The notes: a model not told the origin generated them from the sequence alone. Positions 22,656-32,029 are shown, counted from the first letter of the stretch. The stretch: 41,410 nucleotides of DNA from Muribaculaceae bacterium (GCA_022484565.1 JAKVKZ010000024.1:1-41410); one strand, 5' to 3'. Made by a program: numbers and translations.

Positions 22656-25057
22656 AATTGCACAGTTGCACCAATTGTTGGCAGCATCGAGCCGCTTTCC
22701 TGTTTTATATATTTCATCTTATAGCGTTGCTGTGCTGGTGAATCCTGTGGATTCTCAATAACTCCTGTACTCATCGGTATATCCTGCTCTCTGTACGTGC
22801 TTTTTGTCACATTCTGTATGTCCAGATAGAATCCGAGCATCCACTTGTGAAAGTAAAGCATTTTGTCCACCCGCAAATCGAGTTGCGCATAAGTCTTATT
22901 TCTGAATTGATTGTATTTGCTGTAATCAAAATATGGTCTCCCTCTCACATTCCAGGCCTCAACGAGCGATGATTTCTCCAAATCGTATGGAGTATCTGGT
23001 GCTCCGCCTATCGCACTGAATTTCATTCCACAACTCCAACCTTTATTCATGTTATACGTTCCAAGTAGATTTATTATAAATTTGTTGTCCCAAGCCGACG
23101 CTATGTATTTGCTGTTCTTGTCGTTCCGATATTCACTTTTATATAGTGTGACTGACGATACCAAATAGAATTTTGACGGTATTTGCCACCTTATCGATGC
23201 CTCCACTCCGTAAGCACGACCCTCAGCCGTCGGAGCCAACAATTCATTTCCAACTATTCCATAATCATTCCCTTTGCAAGCCAGTGGTATCTGATCATTT
23301 ATCGATAATGGAGCATTGACATATCTTTTATAAAAACCTTCTGCCGTTATTACCATCATTTCGTTATTGTTGTATTCTATTCCTGCGCTACCGCTTCTCA
23401 CAATCATATATTTCAAATCCTTGTTCAGCAGAAGCCCATCAGAATCTTTATATCCAAGTGATGTGTATGCCGGTAACTGATTAAACATTCCTGCGCCAAG
23501 ATTGATTGACCATGAAGGTTTAAAGCGATAGGAAAATGAAATTCGCGGAGAAATATGTTTCCAGAATCTTGACATTTCCGCTGAATAATCGCTGCCGTCA
23601 AATCTTGCGCCCACAGTTATTGTAACCTTTTCATCGGATGACCTGTATCGAGCCGATGCATAAAGTCCCCAGCCAAATATCCCTAATTTTGTCATATATT
23701 GGGAAATATAAGTAGTATCCACGAAAAGCCTTTGGAATGTTTTATTATAGTAGCTTGAATAGTATCCATCCATTCCAGTAGCTATTGTCCAGTTCTTTCC
23801 ATTCCTGCGGTTCTCTGCTTTCAGTGTAACTTTCTGCTCTGTCGATTTCAAATCAAGCGTTTTATTATCCTCGCTCGATTCATCATTGTTAGTATATTTC
23901 AAGTTCTCATTGCGCAGATAATTATAACTGAGAGTAACCGATTGTATGTTTTCGCCAGCATAATGTTTATAAACTGCTCCGCCAGTCATTGTTCTTTGCT
24001 TTATTCTTGGCAGATAGCTCAATATGTATTCCGCATCTTCTCCTTTCTCGTCTTTATTCAACTTCATGTCGTCTATCCCTGCCAATCCCACCACAGTTAT
24101 TTCATCATGAGGTGTAATTCTTGATTTCACTTTCAATTGGCAATCTATGAAATTCGGGAGGAAAGGCAGTCCGAACAATTTGAAAAGCATCTGCAAATAG
24201 GATTGCCGCACAGAAAACAGGAAAGTTGTGTTCTCTTTGTAATGTTCTGTGCCGCTAAGTGAAAATTCCGATGCTCCTATTGTTGCCTTGTAGCTATGTT
24301 TATCGATGTTGCCATCTCTCAATCTTATATCCATCACCGAACTCATAGCGCCTTCCTTATCGGCTGGAAACATTCCTGTATAAAATTGGACTTCCCTTAT
24401 CAAATCTGCATTCAGAATGCTCACCGCACCGCCTGATGCTCCTTGTGTAGCAAAATGGTTGATGTTTGGAATCTCAACTCCATCAAGATAGAAACGGTTT
24501 TCCGATGGTGCTCCACCTCGTACTATCAGGTCATTCCTATATCCACCCACCGAGAACGACACTCCAGGATACGACCGTATAATCCGAGATATATCCCTAT
24601 TGCCGCCTGGACTTTTCTCTATCTCATGCAATCCTATTATCTGCATGCTCACAGGACTTTCCTTTATTTTCCGGAATGATGTGCTGCTTACTGTGATTTC
24701 ATTAAGTTGCATAGCTGTTTCATCAAGTTCCAATTCTATAAGCGGCATTTGCGGTGCTATTATGTATTCTGCCGACAGTAAACTCTTAAACCCCATGCAT
24801 GTCGCCTGCAATTTGTATATTCCCGGAGGCACAGCCTTGATTTCAAAGTTACCGCTGCTATCTGTCGAAGTATAGAATCCTTGCATTCCATACACTCCCA
24901 CATACGCATTTGCCACAGGTTTCCTCGTGGTCTTGTCTATCACGTGGCCACTGAGATTGTAAATGTCATCGGCAAGCATTGTTATGCCGGAAATCATCCC
25001 TAACATTACAATAAACAATCTCAGACTACATAATTTTATCTTTTCTATCTTCATCAT
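22652..25057 (-). CDS. TonB-dependent outer-membrane receptor
   Basis: An 801-residue outer-membrane transporter or receptor energised by TonB. After a signal peptide (about 1-29) comes a carboxypeptidase-regulatory-like beta domain (about 33-115; LSGHVIDKTTRKPVANAYVGV), the plug (about 120-235, with SRIIRSYPGV and VRGGAPSENRFYLDGVEIP) and a barrel ending in a C-terminal Phe (TIGATVQF). No SusD partner is adjacent, so glycan uptake of the SusCD type is unlikely; the ligand is unknown. It lies 66 bases downstream of the MBOAT gene with no promoter or terminator visible between, so it may be the last gene of that operon. Start ATG 25057; the next codon is also ATG. Confidence 0.92.
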   Translation of the reverse strand: MMKIEKIKLCSLRLFIVMLGMISGITMLADDIYNLSGHVIDKTTRKPVANAYVGVYGMQGFYTSTDSSGNFEIKAVPPGIYKLQATCMGFKSLLSAEYIIAPQMPLIELELDETAMQLNEITVSSTSFRKIKESPVSMQIIGLHEIEKSPGGNRDISRIIRSYPGVSFSVGGYRNDLIVRGGAPSENRFYLDGVEIPNINHFATQGASGGAVSILNADLIREVQFYTGMFPADKEGAMSSVMDIRLRDGNIDKHSYKATIGASEFSLSGTEHYKENTTFLFSVRQSYLQMLFKLFGLPFLPNFIDCQLKVKSRITPHDEITVVGLAGIDDMKLNKDEKGEDAEYILSYLPRIKQRTMTGGAVYKHYAGENIQSVTLSYNYLRNENLKYTNNDESSEDNKTLDLKSTEQKVTLKAENRRNGKNWTIATGMDGYYSSYYNKTFQRLFVDTTYISQYMTKLGIFGWGLYASARYRSSDEKVTITVGARFDGSDYSAEMSRFWKHISPRISFSYRFKPSWSINLGAGMFNQLPAYTSLGYKDSDGLLLNKDLKYMIVRSGSAGIEYNNNEMMVITAEGFYKRYVNAPLSINDQIPLACKGNDYGIVGNELLAPTAEGRAYGVEASIRWQIPSKFYLVSSVTLYKSEYRNDKNSKYIASAWDNKFIINLLGTYNMNKGWSCGMKFSAIGGAPDTPYDLEKSSLVEAWNVRGRPYFDYSKYNQFRNKTYAQLDLRVDKMLYFHKWMLGFYLDIQNVTKSTYREQDIPMSTGVIENPQDSPAQQRYKMKYIKQESGSMLPTIGATVQF

Positions 25058-25123
25058 TCATATATAAAACATTTGACTTTTCGTGCTATTGCGCGACTTC
25101 AATCACATCCTTCCTCTAATTCC

Positions 25124-26551
25124 CTAAAAATGGAAATAAATAAAATCACCTGTTGAAGTGTTCGACAGGAATAGAATCAGAAGTAGAAGGAAAGATGATA
25201 TAATGGGGAAAGGCAATTTACTGATACGAGGACAAAAATTAAATGCTTTATGCAAATCATGGAAAAGCAGAATCAATAATAGTATTGGGATAACATTGCC
25301 ACACCACGAAAAGCCAAATTGTCCGCCAAATAGCGATTCAAAAATGCATAACGCCTCCGCAAGAGTGTCACTTCGGAATAGAACCAAACCAATAGCCACA
25401 AAAACATACGTAAGCAACATCGCAGGCAAATATCGCACCTCAGGCAAATTCCAAGAATTAAGTTTTAATTTCCTTCTCTTCAGCATCACGCCGCCAAACA
25501 CCAATGGCAGAAACAACAGTCCATGATAAAGTCCAAAAAGCCCAAAAGTCCAATTTGCTCCATGCCAAAAACCGATAAGCGTCATAGTCACCACGATTGA
25601 AATTGCCACTCCCCAATTCCCCCAATTTCTGAAATGGATGTTTAGAGGAATGAACACATAATCAGTCAACCAACTTGTCAGTGAGATATGCCATTTACGC
25701 CAATATTCAGCAATGTTTCGGGCAAAAAATGGATAATCGAAATTGAGTGCTATTTTGAATCCAAGCAGCTTTCCTACGCCTATTGCCATATCAGAATAAC
25801 CTGCAAAATCAGCATACATTTGCAGAGGATATAAAAGCAATGCAAAAAGCGCAGATGAGCCGCCAAAGAATGAATAGCTGTTCAGCACAGAGTCATTATA
25901 TACTGCAAGTTTATCGGCTATACACATTTTCAGAAACATTCCCCACACAATCTGATTAAAGCCGGCTTTCGCCAAGTTGTAATCAAATGTACGCTTTGCC
26001 TTTAATTGCGGAATGAATTTATCCGGCCTGTCGATAGGGCCAGATAATATCGTTGGAAAAAATGCGACGAAAGTGGCAAAAGCCACAAAATCAGTAGTGG
26101 CATCCATTTTGCGCCTATGCACCTCAATAAGATAGCTCATAAGCTTAAATGTAAAGAAACTTATGCCTATTGGCAGCAGAATATTGAAGTTGTGAGCATT
26201 GCATTGCAATCCTACACTATTAAAGAAAGATGCGAATGAACTGATGAAGAAATTAAGGTACTTGAAGTAAAGCAATAGCCCTATTCCAAGGCACACTCCA
26301 ATTGTTGTCAACATTGAGGCCGCTCTCGGATTTGAGTCATTATATTTTGCTATCCTCAGCCCCAAATAATAAGTTACAATCGTTGAAACGGCTAAAATTG
26401 GAATTGCCTTGATACTTGCAAAAGCATAGAATACGTAAGATGCAATCAGCAACAGCCAATTCTGCAATTTCGTTCTCTCATTAAAAGCAAAATAATAGAG
26501 AGCAAATAAAATTGCAAAAAACAGCAGGAAACTGAATGAATTTACGACCAT
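25124..26551 (-). CDS. MBOAT-family membrane O-acyltransferase (AlgI/DltB-like)
   Basis: A 475-residue polytopic protein with about ten or more membrane spans. It carries the MBOAT core: FFPTILSGPIDRP (163-175), YADFAGYSDMAIGVGKLLGF (246-265), EYWRKWHISLTSWL (282-295, His288) and the catalytic His330 in GFWHGANWTF. AlgI and DltB move acyl groups across the membrane onto polysaccharides or teichoic acids, often with an SGNH-type partner. Here the gene is the fourth of a run with FkbH, an acyl carrier protein and a VOC protein, so the acyl donor is probably made on that carrier protein. It starts 8 bases after the VOC gene. Confidence 0.93.
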   Translation of the reverse strand: MVVNSFSFLLFFAILFALYYFAFNERTKLQNWLLLIASYVFYAFASIKAIPILAVSTIVTYYLGLRIAKYNDSNPRAASMLTTIGVCLGIGLLLYFKYLNFFISSFASFFNSVGLQCNAHNFNILLPIGISFFTFKLMSYLIEVHRRKMDATTDFVAFATFVAFFPTILSGPIDRPDKFIPQLKAKRTFDYNLAKAGFNQIVWGMFLKMCIADKLAVYNDSVLNSYSFFGGSSALFALLLYPLQMYADFAGYSDMAIGVGKLLGFKIALNFDYPFFARNIAEYWRKWHISLTSWLTDYVFIPLNIHFRNWGNWGVAISIVVTMTLIGFWHGANWTFGLFGLYHGLLFLPLVFGGVMLKRRKLKLNSWNLPEVRYLPAMLLTYVFVAIGLVLFRSDTLAEALCIFESLFGGQFGFSWCGNVIPILLLILLFHDLHKAFNFCPRISKLPFPIISSFLLLLILFLSNTSTGDFIYFHF

Positions 26552-26559
26552 ATAATCAG

Positions 26560-26967
26560 TTATTCATTTACGAGTTCTATATAGCCAATCTCTTTATGGA
26601 AAAAATAGCAAATCAGCTTATTCTGCATTGCAACTGCATTTACTGGACGGAAAAGCGGAATAAATCCCAATTCAGTTAACCGCTCGTACGCCTCATTTAT
26701 ATCAGGAACTTGATAACAGACATGATAAATTGACGCACCATCATGATTCGTAAGCAGTTTGTTTAGCGATGACTGCTCATTTTCAGGTTGAACTAACTCT
26801 ATCTTTGGCGAATCCGTTTTTTCAAGAAAACTGATAAAAGCCTTTTGTATCGTATCGTGGAAAACTTCTCCACTCTTATATCCCAAAGATATAAAGATAT
26901 TTGCCGTCTGCTTGATGTCAGCCGTTACATAACCGATATGGTGCAATATGTAATTCTCAGGCAACAT
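26560..26967 (-). CDS. VOC/glyoxalase-fold protein, methylmalonyl-CoA epimerase-like
   Basis: A 135-residue vicinal-oxygen-chelate protein with two beta-alpha-beta-beta-beta modules. Likely metal ligands are His10 (HHIGYVT), Glu57 (KIELV), His82 (YHVCYQV) and Glu131 (GYIELVNE), the arrangement of methylmalonyl-CoA epimerases and glyoxalases. Between a carrier-protein gene and an MBOAT gene it may epimerise or isomerise the acyl group held on the carrier protein; that is inference. Its first 11 bases overlap the ACP gene, and the MBOAT gene follows after 8 bases. Confidence 0.82.
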   Translation of the reverse strand: MLPENYILHHIGYVTADIKQTANIFISLGYKSGEVFHDTIQKAFISFLEKTDSPKIELVQPENEQSSLNKLLTNHDGASIYHVCYQVPDINEAYERLTELGFIPLFRPVNAVAMQNKLICYFFHKEIGYIELVNE

Positions 26968-27202
26968 TTCTGTCTGCTATTGAATTTATCAATTCACCGA
27001 TATTTTTCCAACTAAGAATTTCGGTGGAGGTGAATCTGATATTAAAATATTTCTCAACTGCAACGATAATCTGAATATGCGTCAATGAATCCCATTCTTC
27101 AACATCATCAGCTGTTGTAGTCTCAGTCAATATTATATCCTCATTATCGAGAACATCCCTAAAGATTTCATTGACATGCTTTAATATCTCGTTCCGTTCC
27201 AT
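26957..27202 (-). CDS. Acyl carrier protein
   Basis: An 81-residue acidic four-helix carrier protein. The phosphopantetheine site is Ser39 in EEWDSLTHIQ, where the usual DSL motif is kept; this is not the fatty-acid-synthesis AcpP, whose genes (fabF and others) are absent. FkbH-type proteins load a glyceryl unit from 1,3-bisphosphoglycerate onto such stand-alone carrier proteins. The gene starts one base after the FkbH stop and overlaps the VOC gene, so the trio must be translated together. Confidence 0.9.
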   Translation of the reverse strand: MERNEILKHVNEIFRDVLDNEDIILTETTTADDVEEWDSLTHIQIIVAVEKYFNIRFTSTEILSWKNIGELINSIADRNVA

Positions 27203-27203
27203 A

Positions 27204-28964
27204 TCACTTCGTAACTTGTTTTTTTATATAACATTCCTTATTACAATATTTATCAATATGAAGCACGTATCTGCGATTATCATGCTCCTCTCCTTCCATT
27301 TCACTGAAGCCCAAGGAAAGATAATGGTCTTCCACCATCTTGTTTTTCGGGCTACGAATATATTCTCCTATAATTTCACTGAACCCATTTTTGCGAGCTA
27401 TGTCCACAATAGTGTTCAATGTGAAATTTTCCATACCCCTGTTCAGCACGCGGCAGCTCATCACCCAAGTGTCAATAAATGCGGCATTCTCGTCAATTCT
27501 TTTCAGTATAACTGTACAAATCAATCCATTGTCACCAAATCTATCGGATAAAGTGAAGTTTACGCAGAAAACGTCACTATAGGTTGCCATACGCTCAATA
27601 TCGGATTGTGAATATCTCACAGTGCGTAGATTGAATTGGTTGCTTCTCTGGGTCAGCTGCGCCACACGCGGAATATTGAACTTTGTAAGACCTTCCACAC
27701 ACGATGTCATTTCCAGCGATTTCAGAAAATCCGATTCATTGGCAAAAGTTTTTGCAAACTTATGCCTTTGGGATTGCACTTGATATTGATGTGTCCTTTC
27801 CGAATCAAGAGAGCTGAATGATACGGTTTCAAACAGATTCAATGAGTAAAGATATTCAAGATAATCAGCAGGGTCTTTCGGCAATTCCGGCACACATATT
27901 TCAGGAATATTCTCCCTGATAATGCCTCGTTCAAATGGATTGTCATCCAGAAAAACCATGGAATCATAGCTGATGTTCAGTATCTTTTGAATTGCATAAA
28001 TGTTATCAACCTTAGTCTCCCAATTTGCCATGAACACTGCAATATCATCAAGATGAAGAATCATGTCGGGATGGGTGCGAAATGGCTCTTTAGCCACTTC
28101 TTCATCATTTTTGCTGCAAATGCAAATAATGATTCCACGCTCTTTAAGTTTCTTTACCCACAATTGGAGTTCACAAAATGCCTTCCCGATGCCTAAACCA
28201 TGCCCCAGCTGAATTCCAGCCATTCCGTCATCACCGATTATGCCACCCCAAAGTGTATTGTCAAGGTCAAGGATAAGGCACTTTTTGGCCTTCCCTTCAG
28301 AGGTTGATATTATATCAACTATCCGCGACGCAACTAAAGGTACGGCATCAAGCGACAGCACCATTTCCGTACATACATATACATTCGGTGAGAACATAAA
28401 GTTACGTCCATATTTATTCTGCACCTCAGCAATATCACAAACGTAAAGATTGTGCCTTTTAGCCGTTAGCCTCATCAATTCATAATTCAGCTTTCTGACC
28501 TGATAGGTAAACGACGATTCAACACTATTGCAATAACTTCCAAAAACGCCATCACCTATTTCAGGATAATTAAGGCATATAATCTTGGAAGATTCGTACG
28601 CTTCACAGATACGGTCCACCGAATCAAGACGGTTTTCAGCCAAGTTGGCCTGCGCGTCAACGCCCATCTTTGCATGCTCCACACACAATTTATGCGTTGA
28701 CTGGAACAGCACAATATACTTCGGTTGAAACTTGTGCAGCTCACTTGCTGGGTTTTCAATCTGAATTTCAATCTGATTGAATTGCGCCTCAAAGAGATTG
28801 ATATTAAAGCCACAATCGACGCCCAAACCTTTAATAGCCGTCGCAAGGAACTGCGTGGCTGAGTCGCCAAGCAATGCAACCTTTATGGTAGGCAGTGATG
28901 AAATGTCGCTCTTTAAATTTGCTTTTATCTCTTTGTAGGTTTTCATAAAATCTATTGTCTTCAA
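27204..28964 (-). CDS. FkbH-like HAD-IIIC phosphatase / glyceryl-carrier-protein synthase
   Basis: A 586-residue three-domain protein. Residues about 25-220 form an SGNH-like N-terminal domain (LLGDSATQFL, Gly-Asp-Ser at 33-35). Residues 227-380 are a HAD domain with catalytic Asp233 and Asp235 in LDLDNTLWGG, Ser284 in CSKND, Lys318 and the DD pair 340-341 in VFLDDNPFERG. The C-terminal part (about 430-586, ending near EDHYLSLGF) is GNAT-like. Characterised FkbH relatives dephosphorylate 1,3-bisphosphoglycerate and hand the glyceryl group to a carrier protein, and an ACP gene begins one base downstream. Start ATG 28964; ATG 28946 is also possible. A consensus promoter lies 25 bases upstream. 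Confidence 0.9.
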   Translation of the reverse strand: MKTIDFMKTYKEIKANLKSDISSLPTIKVALLGDSATQFLATAIKGLGVDCGFNINLFEAQFNQIEIQIENPASELHKFQPKYIVLFQSTHKLCVEHAKMGVDAQANLAENRLDSVDRICEAYESSKIICLNYPEIGDGVFGSYCNSVESSFTYQVRKLNYELMRLTAKRHNLYVCDIAEVQNKYGRNFMFSPNVYVCTEMVLSLDAVPLVASRIVDIISTSEGKAKKCLILDLDNTLWGGIIGDDGMAGIQLGHGLGIGKAFCELQLWVKKLKERGIIICICSKNDEEVAKEPFRTHPDMILHLDDIAVFMANWETKVDNIYAIQKILNISYDSMVFLDDNPFERGIIRENIPEICVPELPKDPADYLEYLYSLNLFETVSFSSLDSERTHQYQVQSQRHKFAKTFANESDFLKSLEMTSCVEGLTKFNIPRVAQLTQRSNQFNLRTVRYSQSDIERMATYSDVFCVNFTLSDRFGDNGLICTVILKRIDENAAFIDTWVMSCRVLNRGMENFTLNTIVDIARKNGFSEIIGEYIRSPKNKMVEDHYLSLGFSEMEGEEHDNRRYVLHIDKYCNKECYIKKQVTK

Positions 28965-28989
28965 GGATGAATTTCTTCACCCATTGATG

Positions 28990-29021
28990 CAAAAATAAGC
29001 ATAAATATCTGAAAGAGCAAA
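28990..29021 (-). promoter_or_regulatory. Promoter of the FkbH-ACP-VOC-MBOAT operon
   Basis: Minus-strand TTTG (29018-29021), exactly 20 bases, TATTTTTG (28990-28997). Full consensus match; it separates this operon from fbp upstream. Confidence 0.7.
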
Positions 29022-29064
29022 ATCAGCATATCCCGGCTAAAATAGCTTTACGCCCAATCTATGC

Positions 29065-31059
29065 TCATTTCGGCTCTGTCTCCTTGATTAAGCCATTGTG
29101 GTAAGCCGTCAGGAGTTTTTCAAGGTCAGCAATTTGATGCATCAACTCCCTACCCTTATCAGTGTCCTTAACCATCATGCGGTGCTCGCTCATCTCAACG
29201 ATTTGGGTGGTGGATTTGATGTCCTGCCCCTCTTCAACCGCCTTGGTTATTGATGTGAAAGGCTCATGCTGAACAAGCTGGAAACCACGGGAATGGAACA
29301 CAAGCGTGTAACCTGCAATTCCTGTTTCAGGTTGATATGCTTTGGAAAATCCGCCATCAATCACCATCAACTTCCCATTCGCCTTAACGGGATGCTCTCC
29401 TTTTATCGTTTTCACCGGGACATGACCATTAATAATGTGGCGGTGCTCACCTGTCACGCCGAATTCATCAAGAATCATATCGCATACTTCCTCATTGTCG
29501 CGGAGAATGTAATAGTAGCCTTTCTGCTCCTTATGGGCAGCCTTGTCCTTGGTGAAATACCTTTCAAAAGTTGACATTTTGTCCTTGTCGAAAGCTGGCG
29601 AATCCTTGCCACACCATAAATACCAGATAAAGTCAAGTGCATAAAGTGCAGAAGGTGAATCCTCAGTGCGGAAATAAGCCTCGCGGATAAGATTTCCCAC
29701 AGCCCCAAGCAGTTCCTTGCCGTGATATTTCTTATCACCCACCTGCACGTCCTTTAATGAGCCATCCTCATTGAGCGGAATTGACGCATGATAAAGCAGA
29801 TTTGAATTGGATATTGTGTAGATGCAGCCGTGACGGAATAGGCACGTCATGTGCTTTTTTAGCTTCTCACTGTGAACGAACGACTTGTGCAGTTTATTCA
29901 CGATATCAAGCTCCTCATTTGTGAGTTTATACGGGTCGGACGGGTCAACAGTCGGGAAATTAGTATCAGCAAGAGCATATTCCTTTCCATCCAGATTGAA
30001 AACTTTCTTTTCAAGGTCTAATTTATGCAGAATCAAGCGGTCGTCCATTTCAAATTCAGGATGACGCTTAATCACTGCGGCCTCAAGTTTGAACTGAATG
30101 ATTGAAATAGCCTTGTGCATCTGGCTAATCAAGCGAATTGTCCTATCGCTTAATGATGTGGCTTCCATATCAATTTTAGGAACAAACATGGTGCAATCAT
30201 CATCAGCATAAGTGTACATTGCAAAAGTTGCAAGAGGCAGCATATTAATGCCATAACCATCTTCAAGCACTCCTTGATTAGCATAGCGCAAAGCTATGCG
30301 GACTACATTTGCAATGCAGCAATCATTACCGGCAGCAGCACCCATCCACAATATATCATGATTACCCCATTGGATGTCGAAATTATGATAATCGCACAAT
30401 ATGTCCATTATCTTATCAGGATTGGGACCACGGTCGTAAACATCACCAAGGATATGCAGCATATCAATCGTAAGGCGCTGAATGAGATTGCAGATGGCAA
30501 TAATGAAGTCATCGGCACGTCCTGTGGATATTATTGTCTTGACTACCACATCCACATAGGCCTGTTTGTTAGGGTCCACCGACGTCTCGTGCAAAAGTTC
30601 CTGAATTATATAGGCGAATTCCACCGGCAAAGCCTTGCGGACTTTTGAACGTGTATATTTCGACGACACATTCCTGCAAACACGCACCAGCCTATTAAGC
30701 GTTATGAAGTACCAGTCATCTATATCATCAGTTGACTGTTTCACCAAATCCAATTTCAATTCAGGATAATAAATCAGAGTACACAATTCTTTCTGTTCCT
30801 TATTGCCAAGTGTTTCGCTGAATATCTCCCTTACTTTTCGCTTGATTGCGCCCGAGGCATTTCGAAGCACATGCTGAAAAGCCTCGTATTCTCCGTGCAG
30901 ATCAGCAAGAAAATGCTCTGTACCTTTAGGCAGATTTAATATCGCCTCAAGATTGATTATCTCAGTACTTGCAGCTGCGATAGTAGGAAATGAGCGGGCT
31001 AAAAGCTGAAGATACCTCAAGTCCTCGCAAATATCATTGTTGGTTATTTCTTTTTTCAT
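29065..31059 (-). CDS. fbp: Class III fructose-1,6-bisphosphatase
   Basis: Hydrolyses fructose-1,6-bisphosphate in gluconeogenesis. A large calcineurin-fold enzyme of 664 residues, the Firmicutes/Bacteroidota class III form: FLADLHGEYEAFQ (DLHGE at 53-57), LGDVYDRGPNPDKIMD, WGNHDILWMGAA, the late NGHVPVK and VIDGGFSKAYQ. These Asp, His and Asn residues bind the two metals. ATG 31059 (MKKEITNN) is chosen; ATG 31083 would add eight residues and is also possible. It follows an AraC-family regulator by 7 to 31 bases, so the two are probably co-transcribed. Confidence 0.94.
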   Translation of the reverse strand: MKKEITNNDICEDLRYLQLLARSFPTIAAASTEIINLEAILNLPKGTEHFLADLHGEYEAFQHVLRNASGAIKRKVREIFSETLGNKEQKELCTLIYYPELKLDLVKQSTDDIDDWYFITLNRLVRVCRNVSSKYTRSKVRKALPVEFAYIIQELLHETSVDPNKQAYVDVVVKTIISTGRADDFIIAICNLIQRLTIDMLHILGDVYDRGPNPDKIMDILCDYHNFDIQWGNHDILWMGAAAGNDCCIANVVRIALRYANQGVLEDGYGINMLPLATFAMYTYADDDCTMFVPKIDMEATSLSDRTIRLISQMHKAISIIQFKLEAAVIKRHPEFEMDDRLILHKLDLEKKVFNLDGKEYALADTNFPTVDPSDPYKLTNEELDIVNKLHKSFVHSEKLKKHMTCLFRHGCIYTISNSNLLYHASIPLNEDGSLKDVQVGDKKYHGKELLGAVGNLIREAYFRTEDSPSALYALDFIWYLWCGKDSPAFDKDKMSTFERYFTKDKAAHKEQKGYYYILRDNEEVCDMILDEFGVTGEHRHIINGHVPVKTIKGEHPVKANGKLMVIDGGFSKAYQPETGIAGYTLVFHSRGFQLVQHEPFTSITKAVEEGQDIKSTTQIVEMSEHRMMVKDTDKGRELMHQIADLEKLLTAYHNGLIKETEPK

Positions 31060-31090
31060 ATTTATTATTGAATAATTTTTCATTAATATA

Positions 31091-31969
31091 TCATTTACTA
31101 TTCCTGTACATTTGCGGCGTCATGCCAGTGTATGTTCGGAAATAGCGGTTGAACGTTGTTGGAGTGGTAAATCCAAGAGAGGCAGCAATCTTGCTTACGG
31201 CATTATGAGTTCCCTTCAACTGGTTCTTTGCATCCATAATGATAAGATGCGTTATTATTTCCTGTGGCGTCATTGATACAGCATGACTGATGACATTACA
31301 GAAATGCGAAAGAGTGAGCTTGACTTCATTGGCATAGAACGAGATTCGGTGCTCCACTCGATAATTCTCAAACGCCAGCTGAAGAAACTCCGAAAGAATA
31401 TCATGCTCGCGGGTGCTGTGATTCTTTTTATCGTCAGGAATCCTTTTGCGTATTGAAACCGTAATGCTGTCAATAAACAAATCCATTATGCTCATTATTA
31501 TATGATGAGAAAATGATTCGCCATTCTGTTGGAAAGCTCTTGAAATAGTTGAAATGGCATCAGCATAAATCGAGCCTATATCTGGCGGAAGTTGAATAAC
31601 AGGATTACGGAACGACGACATCAGAATTGATGACATCAACTTACGGAATTTGACAGACGCAAGAAATGATGAAGAAAATCCTACAAAGCTAATCTTGACA
31701 TCCGGACTCATTTCATGAACCTGAATAAAACTACCGGGGATAATAATAATCAGGCTACCGGCAGCAATGGAATAATCCCAAAGATTTATCGTAGCCTTAA
31801 TGGTTCCTTCAGAAATATACGCAAAAATACACGCTTCAATCTTACAAGGGAATGACCCATAAAAATTCAACAATTCTGAAGAAATATTATTTTCTCCAAT
31901 AAAGTCAACAGGCAAATCAAATTGTGGCAATTTTTTGGATTTATCTATATTCAAATCTTTTAAGCTCAT
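31091..31969 (-). CDS. AraC-family transcriptional regulator
   Basis: A 292-residue regulator. The N-terminal half (about 20-150) is a cupin-like ligand or dimerisation domain; residues about 190-292 hold two helix-turn-helix motifs of the AraC type, the second in VSKIAASLGFTTPTTFNRYFRTYTGMTPQMYR, the family signature. It is divergent from the TetR/efflux operon and runs straight into fbp. Effector unknown; control of fbp, of the efflux operon or of itself are all open. Confidence 0.9.
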   Translation of the reverse strand: MSLKDLNIDKSKKLPQFDLPVDFIGENNISSELLNFYGSFPCKIEACIFAYISEGTIKATINLWDYSIAAGSLIIIIPGSFIQVHEMSPDVKISFVGFSSSFLASVKFRKLMSSILMSSFRNPVIQLPPDIGSIYADAISTISRAFQQNGESFSHHIIMSIMDLFIDSITVSIRKRIPDDKKNHSTREHDILSEFLQLAFENYRVEHRISFYANEVKLTLSHFCNVISHAVSMTPQEIITHLIIMDAKNQLKGTHNAVSKIAASLGFTTPTTFNRYFRTYTGMTPQMYRNSK

Positions 31970-31997
31970 AGCATTGAAGGATTATTTATATATTCTA

Positions 31998-32029
31998 CAA
32001 ATATAACGATTGTTTTGTGAATTTGCAAT
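31998..32029 (-). promoter_or_regulatory. Promoter of the AraC-family gene
   Basis: Minus-strand ATTG, 20 bases, TATATTTG (31998-32005); leader about 25 bases. Confidence 0.55.
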
